64,000 nucleotides of DNA from a gamma proteobacterium HTCC2207 (GCA_905182265.1 CAJJAO010000006.1:1-64000); one strand, 5' to 3'. Positions 38,026-50,379 are shown, counted from the stretch's first letter. Notes: a model not told the origin generated them from the letters alone. Made by a program: numbers and translations.

Positions 38026-39141
38026 ATGCGTATTGGCCTAATTGTAATACTGTCTTTATTCATCATGAGCTGCGGCGAAAATACCACCGATATAAGTACC
38101 GGGACGAGCACTGATAAAAAAGCAGCGAGTGCTGGCAGCGACACACAGCAAACCTTTAAGTGGAAGCTAGTAACCACCTGGCCAAAAAACTATCCCGGGT
38201 TGGGCACTGCGCCAGAAAATTTTGCTAAAAAAGTCGATGCCATGAGTGGTGGAAGACTGAAAATAAAAGTCTATGGTGCTGGCCAGTTAGTACCGGCTTT
38301 CGAAGTCTTTGACGCGGTGAGCCAAGGTACTGCGCAAGTGGGCCATGGAGCTTCTTATTACTGGACAGGTAAATCCAAGGCAACAGGGTTCTTTACCTCA
38401 GTACCCTTCGGCCTAAATGCCCAAGAGATGAATGGCTGGCTGCATTATGGCGGTGGTCTAGAATTGTGGCGTGAACTCTACGAGCCCTTTAACCTAGTTC
38501 CCTTTGCTGGCGGCAGTACTGGTGTGCAAATGGCTGGTTGGTTTAATCGTGAGATTAATTCAATGGAAGATATCAAAGGTTTAAAAATGCGCATCCCCGG
38601 TATGGGCGGTGACGTGTTTACTCGCGCTGGCGGTATCGCTGTCACCATTCCAGGCGGCGAACTCTATACTTCTATGCAAACCGGCGTGATTGACGCAACG
38701 GAGTGGGTTGGCCCCTATAACGATCTAGCATTTGGTTTTCATCAGGTGGCAAAGTATTACTACTACCCAGGCTGGCACGAGCCGGGTTCTATTTTAGAAT
38801 TAATCGTCAACAAAGATGCCTATGCTTCTCTACCAGCAGACCTTCAGGCAATTGTTGAAGGTGCCGCTCGAGCGGTTAATCAGGACATGTTAGATGAGTA
38901 CACTGCGCGCAATAACACTGCGCTGGTAGAGCTAGTCGAAACCCATGGTGTTGATGTTCGCAAGTTACCGGACGAGGTGTTGAGCGAGCTACGTAAAATT
39001 TCTGGGGAAGTTCTGGAAGAGCTGGCAACAGATTCAGAGATCGCCAATCGGATTGCTGTGTCGGTTAAAGCGTTTCAGGAACAGGCAACCGCTTATCATG
39101 CCATTTCAGAAGAAGCCTATTATGATGCGCGAAAGCAGTAA
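38026..39141 (+). CDS. TRAP-type solute-binding protein (DctP family), predicted lipoprotein
   Basis: Lipobox-like LFIMSC; FKWKLVTTWPKNYPGLGTAPENFAKKVDAMSGGRLKIKVYGAGQLVP. Confidence 0.85.
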   Translation: MRIGLIVILSLFIMSCGENTTDISTGTSTDKKAASAGSDTQQTFKWKLVTTWPKNYPGLGTAPENFAKKVDAMSGGRLKIKVYGAGQLVPAFEVFDAVSQGTAQVGHGASYYWTGKSKATGFFTSVPFGLNAQEMNGWLHYGGGLELWRELYEPFNLVPFAGGSTGVQMAGWFNREINSMEDIKGLKMRIPGMGGDVFTRAGGIAVTIPGGELYTSMQTGVIDATEWVGPYNDLAFGFHQVAKYYYYPGWHEPGSILELIVNKDAYASLPADLQAIVEGAARAVNQDMLDEYTARNNTALVELVETHGVDVRKLPDEVLSELRKISGEVLEELATDSEIANRIAVSVKAFQEQATAYHAISEEAYYDARKQ

Positions 39142-39172
39142 TGCTTTTTAACAGCAAGTAGCTATAGCTAAT

Positions 39173-39203
39173 AAAAAAGGCCGAGTAAAATCGGCCTTTT
39201 TTA
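39173..39203. terminator. bidirectional Rho-independent terminator
   Basis: AAAAAAGGCCGA-GTAAAA-TCGGCCTTTTTT between converging genes. Confidence 0.9.
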
Positions 39204-39220
39204 TGGGTGGCTTACAGCAA

Positions 39221-40669
39221 TTAGTTTTTCCAAAACGTAGGGGTAAACAATACCAACAGAGTAAAGATTTCTAAACGACCCAGTAACATTCCCCAGCACA
39301 GCACCCACTTAGCGAAGCTACCGATATCGGCATAGTTGGTGGCTACAGCACCAAGACCGGGGCCAAGGTTATTTAGTGCGGCAGCGGTTGCCGACCAAGC
39401 AGTAACATAGTCTAGACCGGACGCCAGCAGCAACAGCACCATCAAATAAAATATCGCTAGATAGACACCGACAAATGCCCATATGGCATCCAACACTCGG
39501 TCGGGAATTTTGCGATTGCGAATCTTGATTGGCAGTAATGCGTTGGGGTGTACTAAACGATAAATTTCTCTGATGCCCTGCTGGGCCAAAATTAACATGC
39601 GACCAATTTTGATACCGCCACCGGTAGATCCAGCACAGGCGCCAAAAAATGAAAGGAACAGTAAAAAGAAAGGCAGGAACGTCGGCCAAGCATTGAACTC
39701 GGTCGTGGCAAAGCCTGTGGTGGTCATGATAGATATAAGCTGAAATGCGCCCTGACTAAAGCTCTCGTTCCAGTCGTAGGTGCCGCTGTAATAGAGATAG
39801 AGGCATGTAATGACCATGCCAATAAACAGCAAGTAAAAGTACATGCGCGCTTCAGGATCGGCCCAGTAGTAAGAAAGCTTGCGGCCGTGTAACACTTGAT
39901 AGTGCAATGCAAAGTTAAGCCCAGAGACCACCATAAAAAACGAGCAGATAGTCATGATCATGCCGCTATCAAAAAACCCGATGCTGGCATCATGGGTTGA
40001 GAAACCACCGATGGCGACTGTTGAAAAACTGTGTCCAATGGCGTCGAAACCTGTCATGCCGGCAGCCCAATAGGCCAGTGCGCAGAGTACCGTTAAGCCA
40101 AGATAAATGCGAAACAGCACGTTGGCCGTTTCGGTAATGCGCGGGGTTAACTTTGAGTCTTTCATGGCTCCGGGTGTTTCGGCGCGATAAATCTGCATGC
40201 CTCCAACCCCAAGCATCGGCAAGATGGCTACTGCGATAACGACGATACCAATACCACCCAACCACTGCAGCTGCTGACGGTAATAGAGGATCGATTTGGG
40301 TAGGTCATCTAGGCCGGAAATAACCGTTGCACCCGTAGTGGTTAGACCTGACACCGATTCAAATAGGGCGTCCATAAAACTTAGGTTGGGGGCTTCGGAC
40401 AGCATGAGCGGCAGTGCGCCAAAAGTACTGAGTACTAACCAGAAAAACACGGTGACAATAAAGCCATCTCGAGTGCGTAGCTCCCCAACCCGTTTTCTGG
40501 CGGGTAACCAAAAGGCCAAGCCGACGATTAGGGTGATGGCGAAGGCTAGTAGAAAAGTGTGAGAGGTAGTTTCGTTATAGATCGATGCCACGATAATCGG
40601 CGTCAACATAGTCAGGCTGAATATCATCAGCAAGACACCGAGTACTCGGGCTGTAATGGCAAAATGCAT
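39221..40669 (-). CDS. trkH: Trk potassium transporter membrane subunit
   Basis: ESVSGLTTTGATVISGLDDLPKSILYYRQQLQWLGGIGIVV. Confidence 0.96.
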   Translation of the reverse strand: MHFAITARVLGVLLMIFSLTMLTPIIVASIYNETTSHTFLLAFAITLIVGLAFWLPARKRVGELRTRDGFIVTVFFWLVLSTFGALPLMLSEAPNLSFMDALFESVSGLTTTGATVISGLDDLPKSILYYRQQLQWLGGIGIVVIAVAILPMLGVGGMQIYRAETPGAMKDSKLTPRITETANVLFRIYLGLTVLCALAYWAAGMTGFDAIGHSFSTVAIGGFSTHDASIGFFDSGMIMTICSFFMVVSGLNFALHYQVLHGRKLSYYWADPEARMYFYLLFIGMVITCLYLYYSGTYDWNESFSQGAFQLISIMTTTGFATTEFNAWPTFLPFFLLFLSFFGACAGSTGGGIKIGRMLILAQQGIREIYRLVHPNALLPIKIRNRKIPDRVLDAIWAFVGVYLAIFYLMVLLLLASGLDYVTAWSATAAALNNLGPGLGAVATNYADIGSFAKWVLCWGMLLGRLEIFTLLVLFTPTFWKN

Positions 40670-40682
40670 ATTGATCTATGCC

Positions 40683-42071
40683 CTAGAAAAAGCTGAAATT
40701 AACCGCGAATAACTTCTCGACGGCTTTAGTGTTTTCTTTATCGACCACAAACACAATCACATGGTCTTCGGCTTGGATCACGGTGTCATGGTGGGCAATA
40801 ATAACCTCCCCATTGCGCACCAGCGCCGCCAAGGTAGATCCGGGGGGCGACTTAATGTCACCGATGGCACGGCCAATTACCTTAGAACTTTTTTGGTCGC
40901 CATGAACCACTATTTCAAGTGCTTCTGCGGCACCGCGTCGAAGCGAGTGCACACTTACTGTATCGCCTCGACGGACATGTGTGAGCAGTGAGCTGGTGGT
41001 CGCCTGCTGGGGTGATATGGCGATATCAATTTCGCCGCCTTGCATTAGGTCCGCGTAAACTGGGTTAGAGATCAGTGTCATCACCTTTCTCGCCCCCAGC
41101 CTTTTGGCCAGTAGCGACGCCATAATGTTCACTTCGTCATCATTGGTTAGCGCTAAGAAAACATCTGTTTTATCAATGTTTTCATCGAGGAGTAATTCTT
41201 GGTCCGTTGCCGAGCCTTGCAGCACTACGGCCTTATTGAGCTTCTCTGAGAGGTAGGCTGCGCGGTCGGCAGAGAACTCAATAATCTTAATATTGTATTC
41301 GTCTTCGAGAGCTTTGGTGAGGCGGTAACCAATATTGCCGCCACCGGCGATCATCAGTCGGCGATAGGGTTTTTCGAGGCGTCGCAGTTCACTCATTACC
41401 TTGCGAATATTTTTCTTGGCGGCAATAAAGAACACTTCGTCGCCGTCTTCGATCACCGTGTCACCCACGGGAAATAGGGCGCTATCTTTGCGGAAAATGG
41501 CCGCTACTCGGGCATCAACATTGGGTATATGTTCTTTTAGGGTGCGCAGCTCTTGGCCAACCAGAGGACTATTGGCGACCGCCCGCAATGCAACTAACTG
41601 CAGAGCGCCATCGGCAAAATCCAACACCTGAAGTGCACCAGGCTGCTCGACTAGCTTACGAATATAGTCAGTCACCACCTGCTCAGGGGTAATCATCACA
41701 TCAACCGGCATATGCTTGTCGTTAAACAGCAGCTTTTTATATTTGGGATTGGTGTAGTTGGGGGCACGAACCCGAGCAATTTTGGTGGGGGTGTGAAATA
41801 GCGAGTAGGCAACCTGACAGGCAATAATGTTGATCTCATCGCTGTTGGTGACAGCGACCAACATATCAGCATCTTCAATGCCTGCCTGCACCAACACGTC
41901 GGGATAACAGCCGGTGCCGACTACGGTGCGAATATCGAGACGATCTTGTAGTGCACGCAGAGCGTTGTCATTGATATCGACAACGGTAATGTCGTTGTAC
42001 TCTCGGGCCAGATTCTCTGCCAATGTAGCGCCTACCTGTCCGGCGCCGACTATCACTATTTTCATGGTCAT
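40683..42071 (-). CDS. trkA: Trk potassium transporter NAD-binding subunit
   Basis: MKIVIVGAGQVGATLAENLA; two RCK halves. Confidence 0.97.
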   Translation of the reverse strand: MTMKIVIVGAGQVGATLAENLAREYNDITVVDINDNALRALQDRLDIRTVVGTGCYPDVLVQAGIEDADMLVAVTNSDEINIIACQVAYSLFHTPTKIARVRAPNYTNPKYKKLLFNDKHMPVDVMITPEQVVTDYIRKLVEQPGALQVLDFADGALQLVALRAVANSPLVGQELRTLKEHIPNVDARVAAIFRKDSALFPVGDTVIEDGDEVFFIAAKKNIRKVMSELRRLEKPYRRLMIAGGGNIGYRLTKALEDEYNIKIIEFSADRAAYLSEKLNKAVVLQGSATDQELLLDENIDKTDVFLALTNDDEVNIMASLLAKRLGARKVMTLISNPVYADLMQGGEIDIAISPQQATTSSLLTHVRRGDTVSVHSLRRGAAEALEIVVHGDQKSSKVIGRAIGDIKSPPGSTLAALVRNGEVIIAHHDTVIQAEDHVIVFVVDKENTKAVEKLFAVNFSFF

Positions 42072-43411
42072 TCCGAGTTGTTATCAGCCTTCTTTTCTAA
42101 GCTGGCCTTTTGCAAGCGGCAATAATAGAACCCATCGTTGCCATTAATGGCGGGAAATAACTGCCGCCCATAATCTGTTTTGATTCCCCAGTCTGCGTCA
42201 ATGGTTAGCAGTGAGGCATCGGCATTGTCTGCCAAAAACTGTTCAATTACCCGATCGTTTTCGTCTGGCAAAACAGAGCATGTTGCGTAGAGCAGAATGC
42301 CACCTTTATTCAGGGTTTGCCAAAGCTGATTAACCAGCTGTAACTGTATGGCTGCTAGCTTAGCAATATCCGCAGGTTTGCGCAGTATTTTGATATCTGG
42401 GTGACGTCGAATCACGCCGCTTGCCGAACAGGGTGCATCAACAAGAATTCGATCAAAAGGTGTGCGATTAAACGGAGCTGGGTCCCACCATTGTTCTAGA
42501 TTACCCGCATCCGCAGCGACTAATTCTGCTTCAAGGCCCAGGCGTTGCAAATTTTCAGTGACGCGAACAAGGCGACGCTGCTCCAGATCTAAAGCCACTA
42601 CTCTGCCTAAGTCTGGCTGACTCTCGAGAATGTGGCAGGTCTTGCCCCCGGGGGCGCAGCAGGCATCCAGCACAGTTTGGCCCGTCTCTAGCATGAGCAG
42701 CGGGGCTGCTAGCTGTGCGGCCTCGTCCTGCACGCTGGCGTAGCCATTGGCAAAATCTGGCAGTGCGGTAACGTCCATGGGTGCCGTCAGCACAATTCCC
42801 TGAGGACTGTGTAGGGCTTCGGTGGCAGCAATGTCGGCGGCTGCCAGCTGATCGAGATAATCCTGACGCGACGTGCGTAGTTCATTGACTCGCAGCACCA
42901 TAGGGGCGCGTTCATTATTCGCCGCAATAATATTGTCAGCGGTCTCTGTCGGCCAAGAGTCACGAATCTTACCCAACAGCCACTTTGGATGTGCCGTTTG
43001 AAATACCTGATTGTCGGCTTGCTGATCAATGAGCTCTTGTCCCTGGCGCTGAAAGTTGCGCAACACCGCGTTAACGAGACCTTTTGCCCAGCGACGATTT
43101 AGTTTGGCGGTTGCCGACACGGTTTCGTTGATGACAGCGTGGTCGGCAATGCGCATATACATGAGCTGGTAAAGGCCACAGGCCACCAGACCCTGAATTT
43201 CTAAATCTTTTTCACGCAGTGGCTTTGCAATAAGCTCTTTAAGCAGAATAGCAATCTGGGGATACCAGCGCATGGTGCCAAAACATAGCTCCTTTAAGAG
43301 AGGGCGTTCTTTCTCGTCTACCTTGTCGCTGTACTCGGGTAGAAGTGCCGAGAGGGATTGTCCCCGCAGGACCTTGGCGATGACCTCTGCAGCGGCGGCG
43401 CGAACATTCAT
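42068..43411 (-). CDS. rsmB: 16S rRNA m5C967 methyltransferase
   Basis: DACCAPGGKTCHILE; VDAPCSASGVIRRHPDIK. Confidence 0.95.
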   Translation of the reverse strand: MNVRAAAAEVIAKVLRGQSLSALLPEYSDKVDEKERPLLKELCFGTMRWYPQIAILLKELIAKPLREKDLEIQGLVACGLYQLMYMRIADHAVINETVSATAKLNRRWAKGLVNAVLRNFQRQGQELIDQQADNQVFQTAHPKWLLGKIRDSWPTETADNIIAANNERAPMVLRVNELRTSRQDYLDQLAAADIAATEALHSPQGIVLTAPMDVTALPDFANGYASVQDEAAQLAAPLLMLETGQTVLDACCAPGGKTCHILESQPDLGRVVALDLEQRRLVRVTENLQRLGLEAELVAADAGNLEQWWDPAPFNRTPFDRILVDAPCSASGVIRRHPDIKILRKPADIAKLAAIQLQLVNQLWQTLNKGGILLYATCSVLPDENDRVIEQFLADNADASLLTIDADWGIKTDYGRQLFPAINGNDGFYYCRLQKASLEKKADNNSE

Positions 43412-43414
43412 CGG

Positions 43415-44356
43415 TTAGGCTCCAAGCTGTTGGTCAACAGCAAATAGATCGGCACGGGATTTTAATATTTCAGACACCGGCATTCTTGATTTTCCGGCTA
43501 GCTGGATTTCTGTTAGCACCAAACTGCCCTGCCCGCAGGCTACTACCAAGCTGTTGGCGTCAGCGCTAATAATCTTACCAGGTGTGTCGGCGTGGTCTGT
43601 TGGCCCCAATGTTGCCGTCCAGACTTTTAAGCGCTGTCCGTCGACCAGGCTATAAGCAGCGGGAAAAGGGTTCAGGGCGCGTATACGACGATCAAGAATC
43701 ACCGCCGACTGAGACCAGTCTATCAAGGCTTCAGTTTTATCGATTTTACTGGCATAGGTGCTCTGTTGGTTATCTTGAGCAATACCCACGGCGGTGCCTT
43801 TTTCTAACTTAGCTAAATCCTGTAACAGAGCCGGTGCGCCCAGCTCTGCCAGTTTGTCGTAAAGAGCGCCGCTGGTATCAGTATCTAGGATTGGGCAGCG
43901 GGCAACACTGAGCATCGCGCCCGTATCTAGGCCTGCATCCATCTGCATGATAGTCACACCAGTTTCGGCATCACCGGCTTCAATCGCCCGCTGAATTGGG
44001 GCAGCGCCCCGCCAGCGCGGCAGTATCGAGCCGTGCACATTAATGCATCCTCGACGCGGTGTATCTAGCACGGCTTGAGGAAGAATAAGACCATAGGCCA
44101 CCACCACCATAATGTCGGCACCAAGCTCGGCTAGCACTGCCTGAGCTTCTGGGGCTTTAAGAGACTGGGGTTGGTAAACAGGTAGGTCATGTTCTAGAGC
44201 GACCAGTTTAACGGCGCTGGAGGTCAGTTTTTTGCCGCGCCCCGCTGGGCGATCGGGCTGAGTATAGACAGCCACGACAGAATGGCGGACATCATTGATA
44301 AGGGCTTGAAGGTGTGTGGCGGCAAAGTGTGGGGTACCGGCGAAGATAATCTTCAA
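43415..44356 (-). CDS. fmt: methionyl-tRNA formyltransferase
   Basis: MKIIFAGTPHFAATHLQAL; NVHGSILPRWRGAAPIQRAI. Confidence 0.98.
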   Translation of the reverse strand: MKIIFAGTPHFAATHLQALINDVRHSVVAVYTQPDRPAGRGKKLTSSAVKLVALEHDLPVYQPQSLKAPEAQAVLAELGADIMVVVAYGLILPQAVLDTPRRGCINVHGSILPRWRGAAPIQRAIEAGDAETGVTIMQMDAGLDTGAMLSVARCPILDTDTSGALYDKLAELGAPALLQDLAKLEKGTAVGIAQDNQQSTYASKIDKTEALIDWSQSAVILDRRIRALNPFPAAYSLVDGQRLKVWTATLGPTDHADTPGKIISADANSLVVACGQGSLVLTEIQLAGKSRMPVSEILKSRADLFAVDQQLGA

Positions 44357-44368
44357 GCTATACGCTTC

Positions 44369-44866
44369 CTATGCTCGCTGCTTTTTGAGTTTCTTGCGTA
44401 TGCGGTCGCGCTTTAGGGGCGACAGATAGTCCACAAATAACCGGCCTTCTAAATGATCAATTTCATGCTGAATACAAACCGCTAAAAGACCGACTGCTTC
44501 TTCTTCAAAAGCATTGCCATCTCGGTCTAGTGCTCTAATGATCACGTTGGCTGGGCGCTCCACGGTTTCATAAAAACCAGGCACTGAAAGGCAGCCTTCG
44601 TCATAGGGCAGAGTGCCGGGCTCCAGCACTTCTATCTCGGGGTTAATATATATCCGCGGTTCGTCTCGCTCATCGGAGATATCCATCACGATCACGCGTT
44701 GGTGCACATCGACCTGAGAGGCAGCCAAGCCAATGCCTTGGGCCTCGGCCATGGTCTCAAACATATCGTCGATAAGCTGCGAAATGCTTTCGTCAAACAC
44801 AGTAACGGGCTCAGCTTTTATACGTAGCCGAGGATGTGGATATTCAAGAATGTCTAATCTAGCCAT
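44369..44866 (-). CDS. def: peptide deformylase
   Basis: [28 protein letters not shown]. Confidence 0.98.
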   Translation of the reverse strand: MARLDILEYPHPRLRIKAEPVTVFDESISQLIDDMFETMAEAQGIGLAASQVDVHQRVIVMDISDERDEPRIYINPEIEVLEPGTLPYDEGCLSVPGFYETVERPANVIIRALDRDGNAFEEEAVGLLAVCIQHEIDHLEGRLFVDYLSPLKRDRIRKKLKKQRA

Positions 44867-45002
44867 AGCGAATGTGATGAAATTCTAAAAAATAAGTTAA
44901 AAGCACTGCTAACATAAAGTTAACTCGTAACCGTTTTCACAGTTGAGTGTGACTCAGAGAGCGATTATACACTAACACTGTGCAGGGAAAGGACTCGAAC
45001 AC

Positions 45003-46043
45003 ATGAAAAAAATAGTACTCAGCTTTATTCTATTGGTTAGCAGTTTAGCGCTTATAGTTTCCGTTAGTGCCGCCACAAACGATTCAGAGAGCTTGCTCAA
45101 CGAAACCGTTCCAGATCAATATGAAGTGGTGACAGGGGATACCCTCTGGGATATCTCTGCCCTCTTCTTGCGTGACCCCTGGATGTGGCCAGAAATTTGG
45201 CATGCCAATCAGCAGATCGCCAACCCCCACCTTATTTACCCTGGGGATGTTATTTCTCTAATTTATATAGATGGTAAGCCTAAGTTGGTGGTGAAGCGCA
45301 GTCGTGACGAAAAGCGATCGCCACAAATTAGGGCAGAGGATCACAAAGCCCCCATTTCTGCCCTACCCCTTGAGGTCATCGAGGCCTTTTTGTCGAGTAA
45401 CCGGGTTGCCAGCCATGAAGAATTAGACTCGGCCCCCTACGTACTGGGAGGCTATGAGCGTCGATTGCTGGTGGGTTTGGGGGACGATTTTTATGCCCGA
45501 GGTGATTTCAGCCAGCAAAAGCTCAGCTATGGTGTCTATCGGCGAGGTGATCCCTACATAGATCCTTCTAGCGGTGAGGTATTGGGGATGCGCGCCAAAT
45601 CCGTGGGTATCGCCCAGGTAAAAGTGGTTAAAGACGATATTGCCACGCTAGGTACGACTTACGCCCAAGGAGAAATAAGGGTTAGAGATAGGCTGTTACC
45701 TCGAGAAGACCGAATATTACCTCCCACCTTTTACCCGCGAGCTCCCGAGGGGCAAATCAATGGCTCTGTTCTTAGCGTCGAGGGCCGCGTCCGCAATGCA
45801 GGTCTCCTAGATGTAGTCGCGTTAAATCGTGGTGATCGTGACGGGCTTCAGATCGGAGATACTCTGGCAATATACAAAGCCGGCGAACAGGTAAAAGATC
45901 CGGTGACTAAAAAACGTGTTCGCCTGCCGGACGAGCGCGTTGGGCTACTCATGGTTTTTTATACCTACCAAAAAATGAGTTTTGGGCTGATTTTGGAGGC
46001 AGATCGACAGCTTGATATTGGTGATCTCGTTCGCAACCCATAA
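45003..46043 (+). CDS. LysM-domain protein
   Basis: Signal peptide; YEVVTGDTLWDISALFLRDPWMWPEIWHANQQIANPHLIYPGDVI. Confidence 0.92.
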   Translation: MKKIVLSFILLVSSLALIVSVSAATNDSESLLNETVPDQYEVVTGDTLWDISALFLRDPWMWPEIWHANQQIANPHLIYPGDVISLIYIDGKPKLVVKRSRDEKRSPQIRAEDHKAPISALPLEVIEAFLSSNRVASHEELDSAPYVLGGYERRLLVGLGDDFYARGDFSQQKLSYGVYRRGDPYIDPSSGEVLGMRAKSVGIAQVKVVKDDIATLGTTYAQGEIRVRDRLLPREDRILPPTFYPRAPEGQINGSVLSVEGRVRNAGLLDVVALNRGDRDGLQIGDTLAIYKAGEQVKDPVTKKRVRLPDERVGLLMVFYTYQKMSFGLILEADRQLDIGDLVRNP

Positions 46044-46049
46044 AAGTAG

Positions 46050-47411
46050 ATGCTTAAGCCCATGCCAGACTCAGTACCTAATGCAAAAGCCCAGGCTAAT
46101 AGACCATTAACGGCGTCGTCAAATACGCCATTAACTGCGCAAAAAAGCGGAGAGGTTGGTATGGGGCCTGCTCTTAATCCAAATCCCAGTCCAAATCATA
46201 GCCCCGCTCTTAATCAAGATACTAGCCCCGCTAGTAATAAAGAGCTGGGCTCTAATTTAGACCCCAGCCAAGAAACTCATTTTGCTTTGGTGTCACAGCT
46301 ACTGGACAGCTTTTCCTGCAACGTCCAGGCTGAGCTGCTAGCTCTGTATGGCAGCTATACGGCCATATTTTGTACTACCGCTGACATGTCTTCTAGTTTA
46401 ATCTCGGATGCAATCCAAGATAAGGTCGAGGCTCTTCGCTATCAATATCAGCAGCGCCATTGGGAGCCTCAGCTAGAATCAATATTGCGCACTGTCGAGC
46501 AAGTGGGTGCAGGCATCATCCCTATCACCAGCCCAGATTATCCGGCTCAGCTGCGTCAAATCGTCTCAGCACCCCCAATTCTTTATATCCGTGGCAATAG
46601 GGACTGCCTGCAGCTGCCTCAGATAGGTATTGTTGGCAGTAGACGAATGACTCAGGGTGGTGAGCGTAATGCCTTGCAATGGGGTCAGAATTTGGCTGAG
46701 GCTGGGTTTACAGTCACCAGCGGCCTCGCACTGGGGGTGGACGGCGCGGCCCACTGCGGAGCACTGCAAGCGACTAATGGCCCTGGTGTAGGCACGACGG
46801 TAGCAGTCATGGCGACGGGCATCGACAGGATTTATCCCTTTCGCCACAATAAACTGGCTGATCACATATTACAGGCCGGGGGAGCGCTGATTACAGAGTT
46901 TGCTCCGGGCGGTAAGCCCCTGCCCCCCTGCTTCCCACAGCGCAACCGGATTATTAGCGGTCTGAGTCTTGGAATACTGGTGGTCGAGGCGGCTCTCAAA
47001 AGTGGCTCATTAATTACTGCTCGATTTGCCATGGAACAGGACCGTGAGGTCTTTGCTATTCCGGGGTCCATTCACAATCCCCAGAGTAGAGGCTGCCATT
47101 TACTCATTAAGCAGGGTGCCAAGCTGGTAGAAACCACTGCAGACATTATTGATGAGTTGCGCGGCCCTCTCGCAGGCCTGTCCGAGGGACTTCCCACGCA
47201 AAAACTGCCCCAGTCTTTGCCGCACCCACGAGTAGACGTGCCTATAGACGCTGACGAGGCCCTATTACTGGAAAAAATGGGCTACGAGCCCGCCGACAGA
47301 GACAGCCTCGGCCAACACTTCCAGGCAGAAAAATTGGCACAATTATTAATCTCTCTTGAGCTCAAAGGCGTAATTGCTAATGACCATGGCCTGTTCCAGC
47401 GCCTAGCCTAA
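46050..47411 (+). CDS. dprA: DNA processing protein DprA with low-complexity N-terminal extension
   Basis: GIVGSRRMTQGGERNALQWG; FPQRNRIISGLSLGILVVEAALKSGSLITA; start codon uncertain. Confidence 0.93.
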   Translation: MLKPMPDSVPNAKAQANRPLTASSNTPLTAQKSGEVGMGPALNPNPSPNHSPALNQDTSPASNKELGSNLDPSQETHFALVSQLLDSFSCNVQAELLALYGSYTAIFCTTADMSSSLISDAIQDKVEALRYQYQQRHWEPQLESILRTVEQVGAGIIPITSPDYPAQLRQIVSAPPILYIRGNRDCLQLPQIGIVGSRRMTQGGERNALQWGQNLAEAGFTVTSGLALGVDGAAHCGALQATNGPGVGTTVAVMATGIDRIYPFRHNKLADHILQAGGALITEFAPGGKPLPPCFPQRNRIISGLSLGILVVEAALKSGSLITARFAMEQDREVFAIPGSIHNPQSRGCHLLIKQGAKLVETTADIIDELRGPLAGLSEGLPTQKLPQSLPHPRVDVPIDADEALLLEKMGYEPADRDSLGQHFQAEKLAQLLISLELKGVIANDHGLFQRLA

Positions 47412-47527
47412 ATACTGGGCTTAAACGAGAGCCTGAAACACTAACCTGTAGCCGCAGCATTACTTGAAGTTGCACCGAACTCCAAGTTCCGGTAGCCTGC
47501 GCGATTCTTGGAAAAGGTGACTAAAAA

Positions 47528-48034
47528 ATGACCACTCCCTTTGTAGCAATTTTAATGGGCTCCGACTCTGATTTACCAGTAATGGAAGCCAGCTTCGAAA
47601 TTCTTAAAAAATTCGATATCCCCTTTGAAGTAAAGGTGACATCGGCCCACAGAACCCCCGAAGCGACTCACAGCTTTGTTACTGACGCTGATGCTCGCGG
47701 CTGCGTAGCCTTTATCTGTGCCGCAGGCATGGCGGCGCATTTGGCCGGAGCAGTTTCTGCTACCACGTTAAAGCCCGTTATCGGCGTGCCCATTAATGGC
47801 TCTCTAGACGGTTTGGATGCACTGCTATCTACCGTTCAAATGCCTGGTGGCATCCCGGTAGCCACAGTTGCTATAGGTAAAGCAGGCGCCAAAAACGCTG
47901 CCTATCTTGCCGCTCAAATTATCGGTGTTTCAGATCCAGAAATGCATCGCAAACTGGTCGCTGAGCGAGCAGCCAATGCTGCAGCTATTATTGCCAAAGA
48001 TGCGGCTCTGCAGGAAAAGCTGAAAAACAGCTGA
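47528..48034 (+). CDS. purE: N5-carboxyaminoimidazole ribonucleotide mutase
   Basis: ILMGSDSDLPVM; SAHRTPEATHSFV. Confidence 0.98.
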   Translation: MTTPFVAILMGSDSDLPVMEASFEILKKFDIPFEVKVTSAHRTPEATHSFVTDADARGCVAFICAAGMAAHLAGAVSATTLKPVIGVPINGSLDGLDALLSTVQMPGGIPVATVAIGKAGAKNAAYLAAQIIGVSDPEMHRKLVAERAANAAAIIAKDAALQEKLKNS

Positions 48035-48042
48035 TCATTCCT

Positions 48043-49519
<1,477 letters not shown>

Positions 49520-49521
49520 TA

Positions 49522-50379
49522 ATGACCGATAAATATGCCGTATTTGGCAATCCGATTAAGCACAGTAAGTCGCCAGAGATTCATCGCGCCTTTGCGGTGC
49601 AAACCGTTCAGGCCATGGATTACAGCAGGCAGTTAGTTGACACAGATGGCTTTGCCGCCGCCGCAGACAGTTTTTTTGAAGCGGGGGGCAAGGGGCTCAA
49701 TATCACCGTACCTTTTAAGCAGGACGCCTACAGCTATTGCTCGCGCACCAGTGCCAGAGCTCGCCGGGCCGGTGCCGTGAATACTCTAGCCTTGCAAGAA
49801 GATGGCACGATACTGGGAGATACCACTGACGGTGCAGGTTTAGTCAGGGATATTAAAGAAAATTTAGGCTGGGAAATTCGCGCCAAGCGAGTGCTTATTT
49901 TGGGTGCAGGCGGTGCCGTGCGCGGGATTCTGGAGCCACTGCTGGCAGAGCAGCCTCAGCATGTAGTGATCGCCAACCGCACTATCGAAAAAGCATTGCA
50001 GCTCTCTAAGGGTTTTGCGGAGCTTGGCTATATTCTGGGTTGCGGGCTGGATATGCTCGATGGTCAGGAGTTTGATCTTATTATTAATGGTACCAGCGCG
50101 AGCTTGCAGGGTGGCATGCCACCACTGCCAGACAGCTTGCTGGCACCTAGTTCCGATACCGCTAAAACTGCCTGTTACGACATGATGTACGGTGCGGTGC
50201 CAACGCCCTTTATGAGTTGGGCGCGCCAGCGTGGAGCCATAGCCTCAGACGGCCTTGGCATGTTGGTTGAGCAGGCAGCGGAATCCTTTGACCTATGGCG
50301 CGGTATTCGCCCGCAGACCAACCAAGTGCTCGATGCCCTGCGCCTTAATCTTGCGGCGCAAGCCACAGCAAAGCTCTAG
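49522..50379 (+). CDS. aroE: shikimate dehydrogenase
   Basis: YAVFGNPIKHSKSPEIHRAFA; NITVPFKQDAY. Confidence 0.97.
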   Translation: MTDKYAVFGNPIKHSKSPEIHRAFAVQTVQAMDYSRQLVDTDGFAAAADSFFEAGGKGLNITVPFKQDAYSYCSRTSARARRAGAVNTLALQEDGTILGDTTDGAGLVRDIKENLGWEIRAKRVLILGAGGAVRGILEPLLAEQPQHVVIANRTIEKALQLSKGFAELGYILGCGLDMLDGQEFDLIINGTSASLQGGMPPLPDSLLAPSSDTAKTACYDMMYGAVPTPFMSWARQRGAIASDGLGMLVEQAAESFDLWRGIRPQTNQVLDALRLNLAAQATAKL

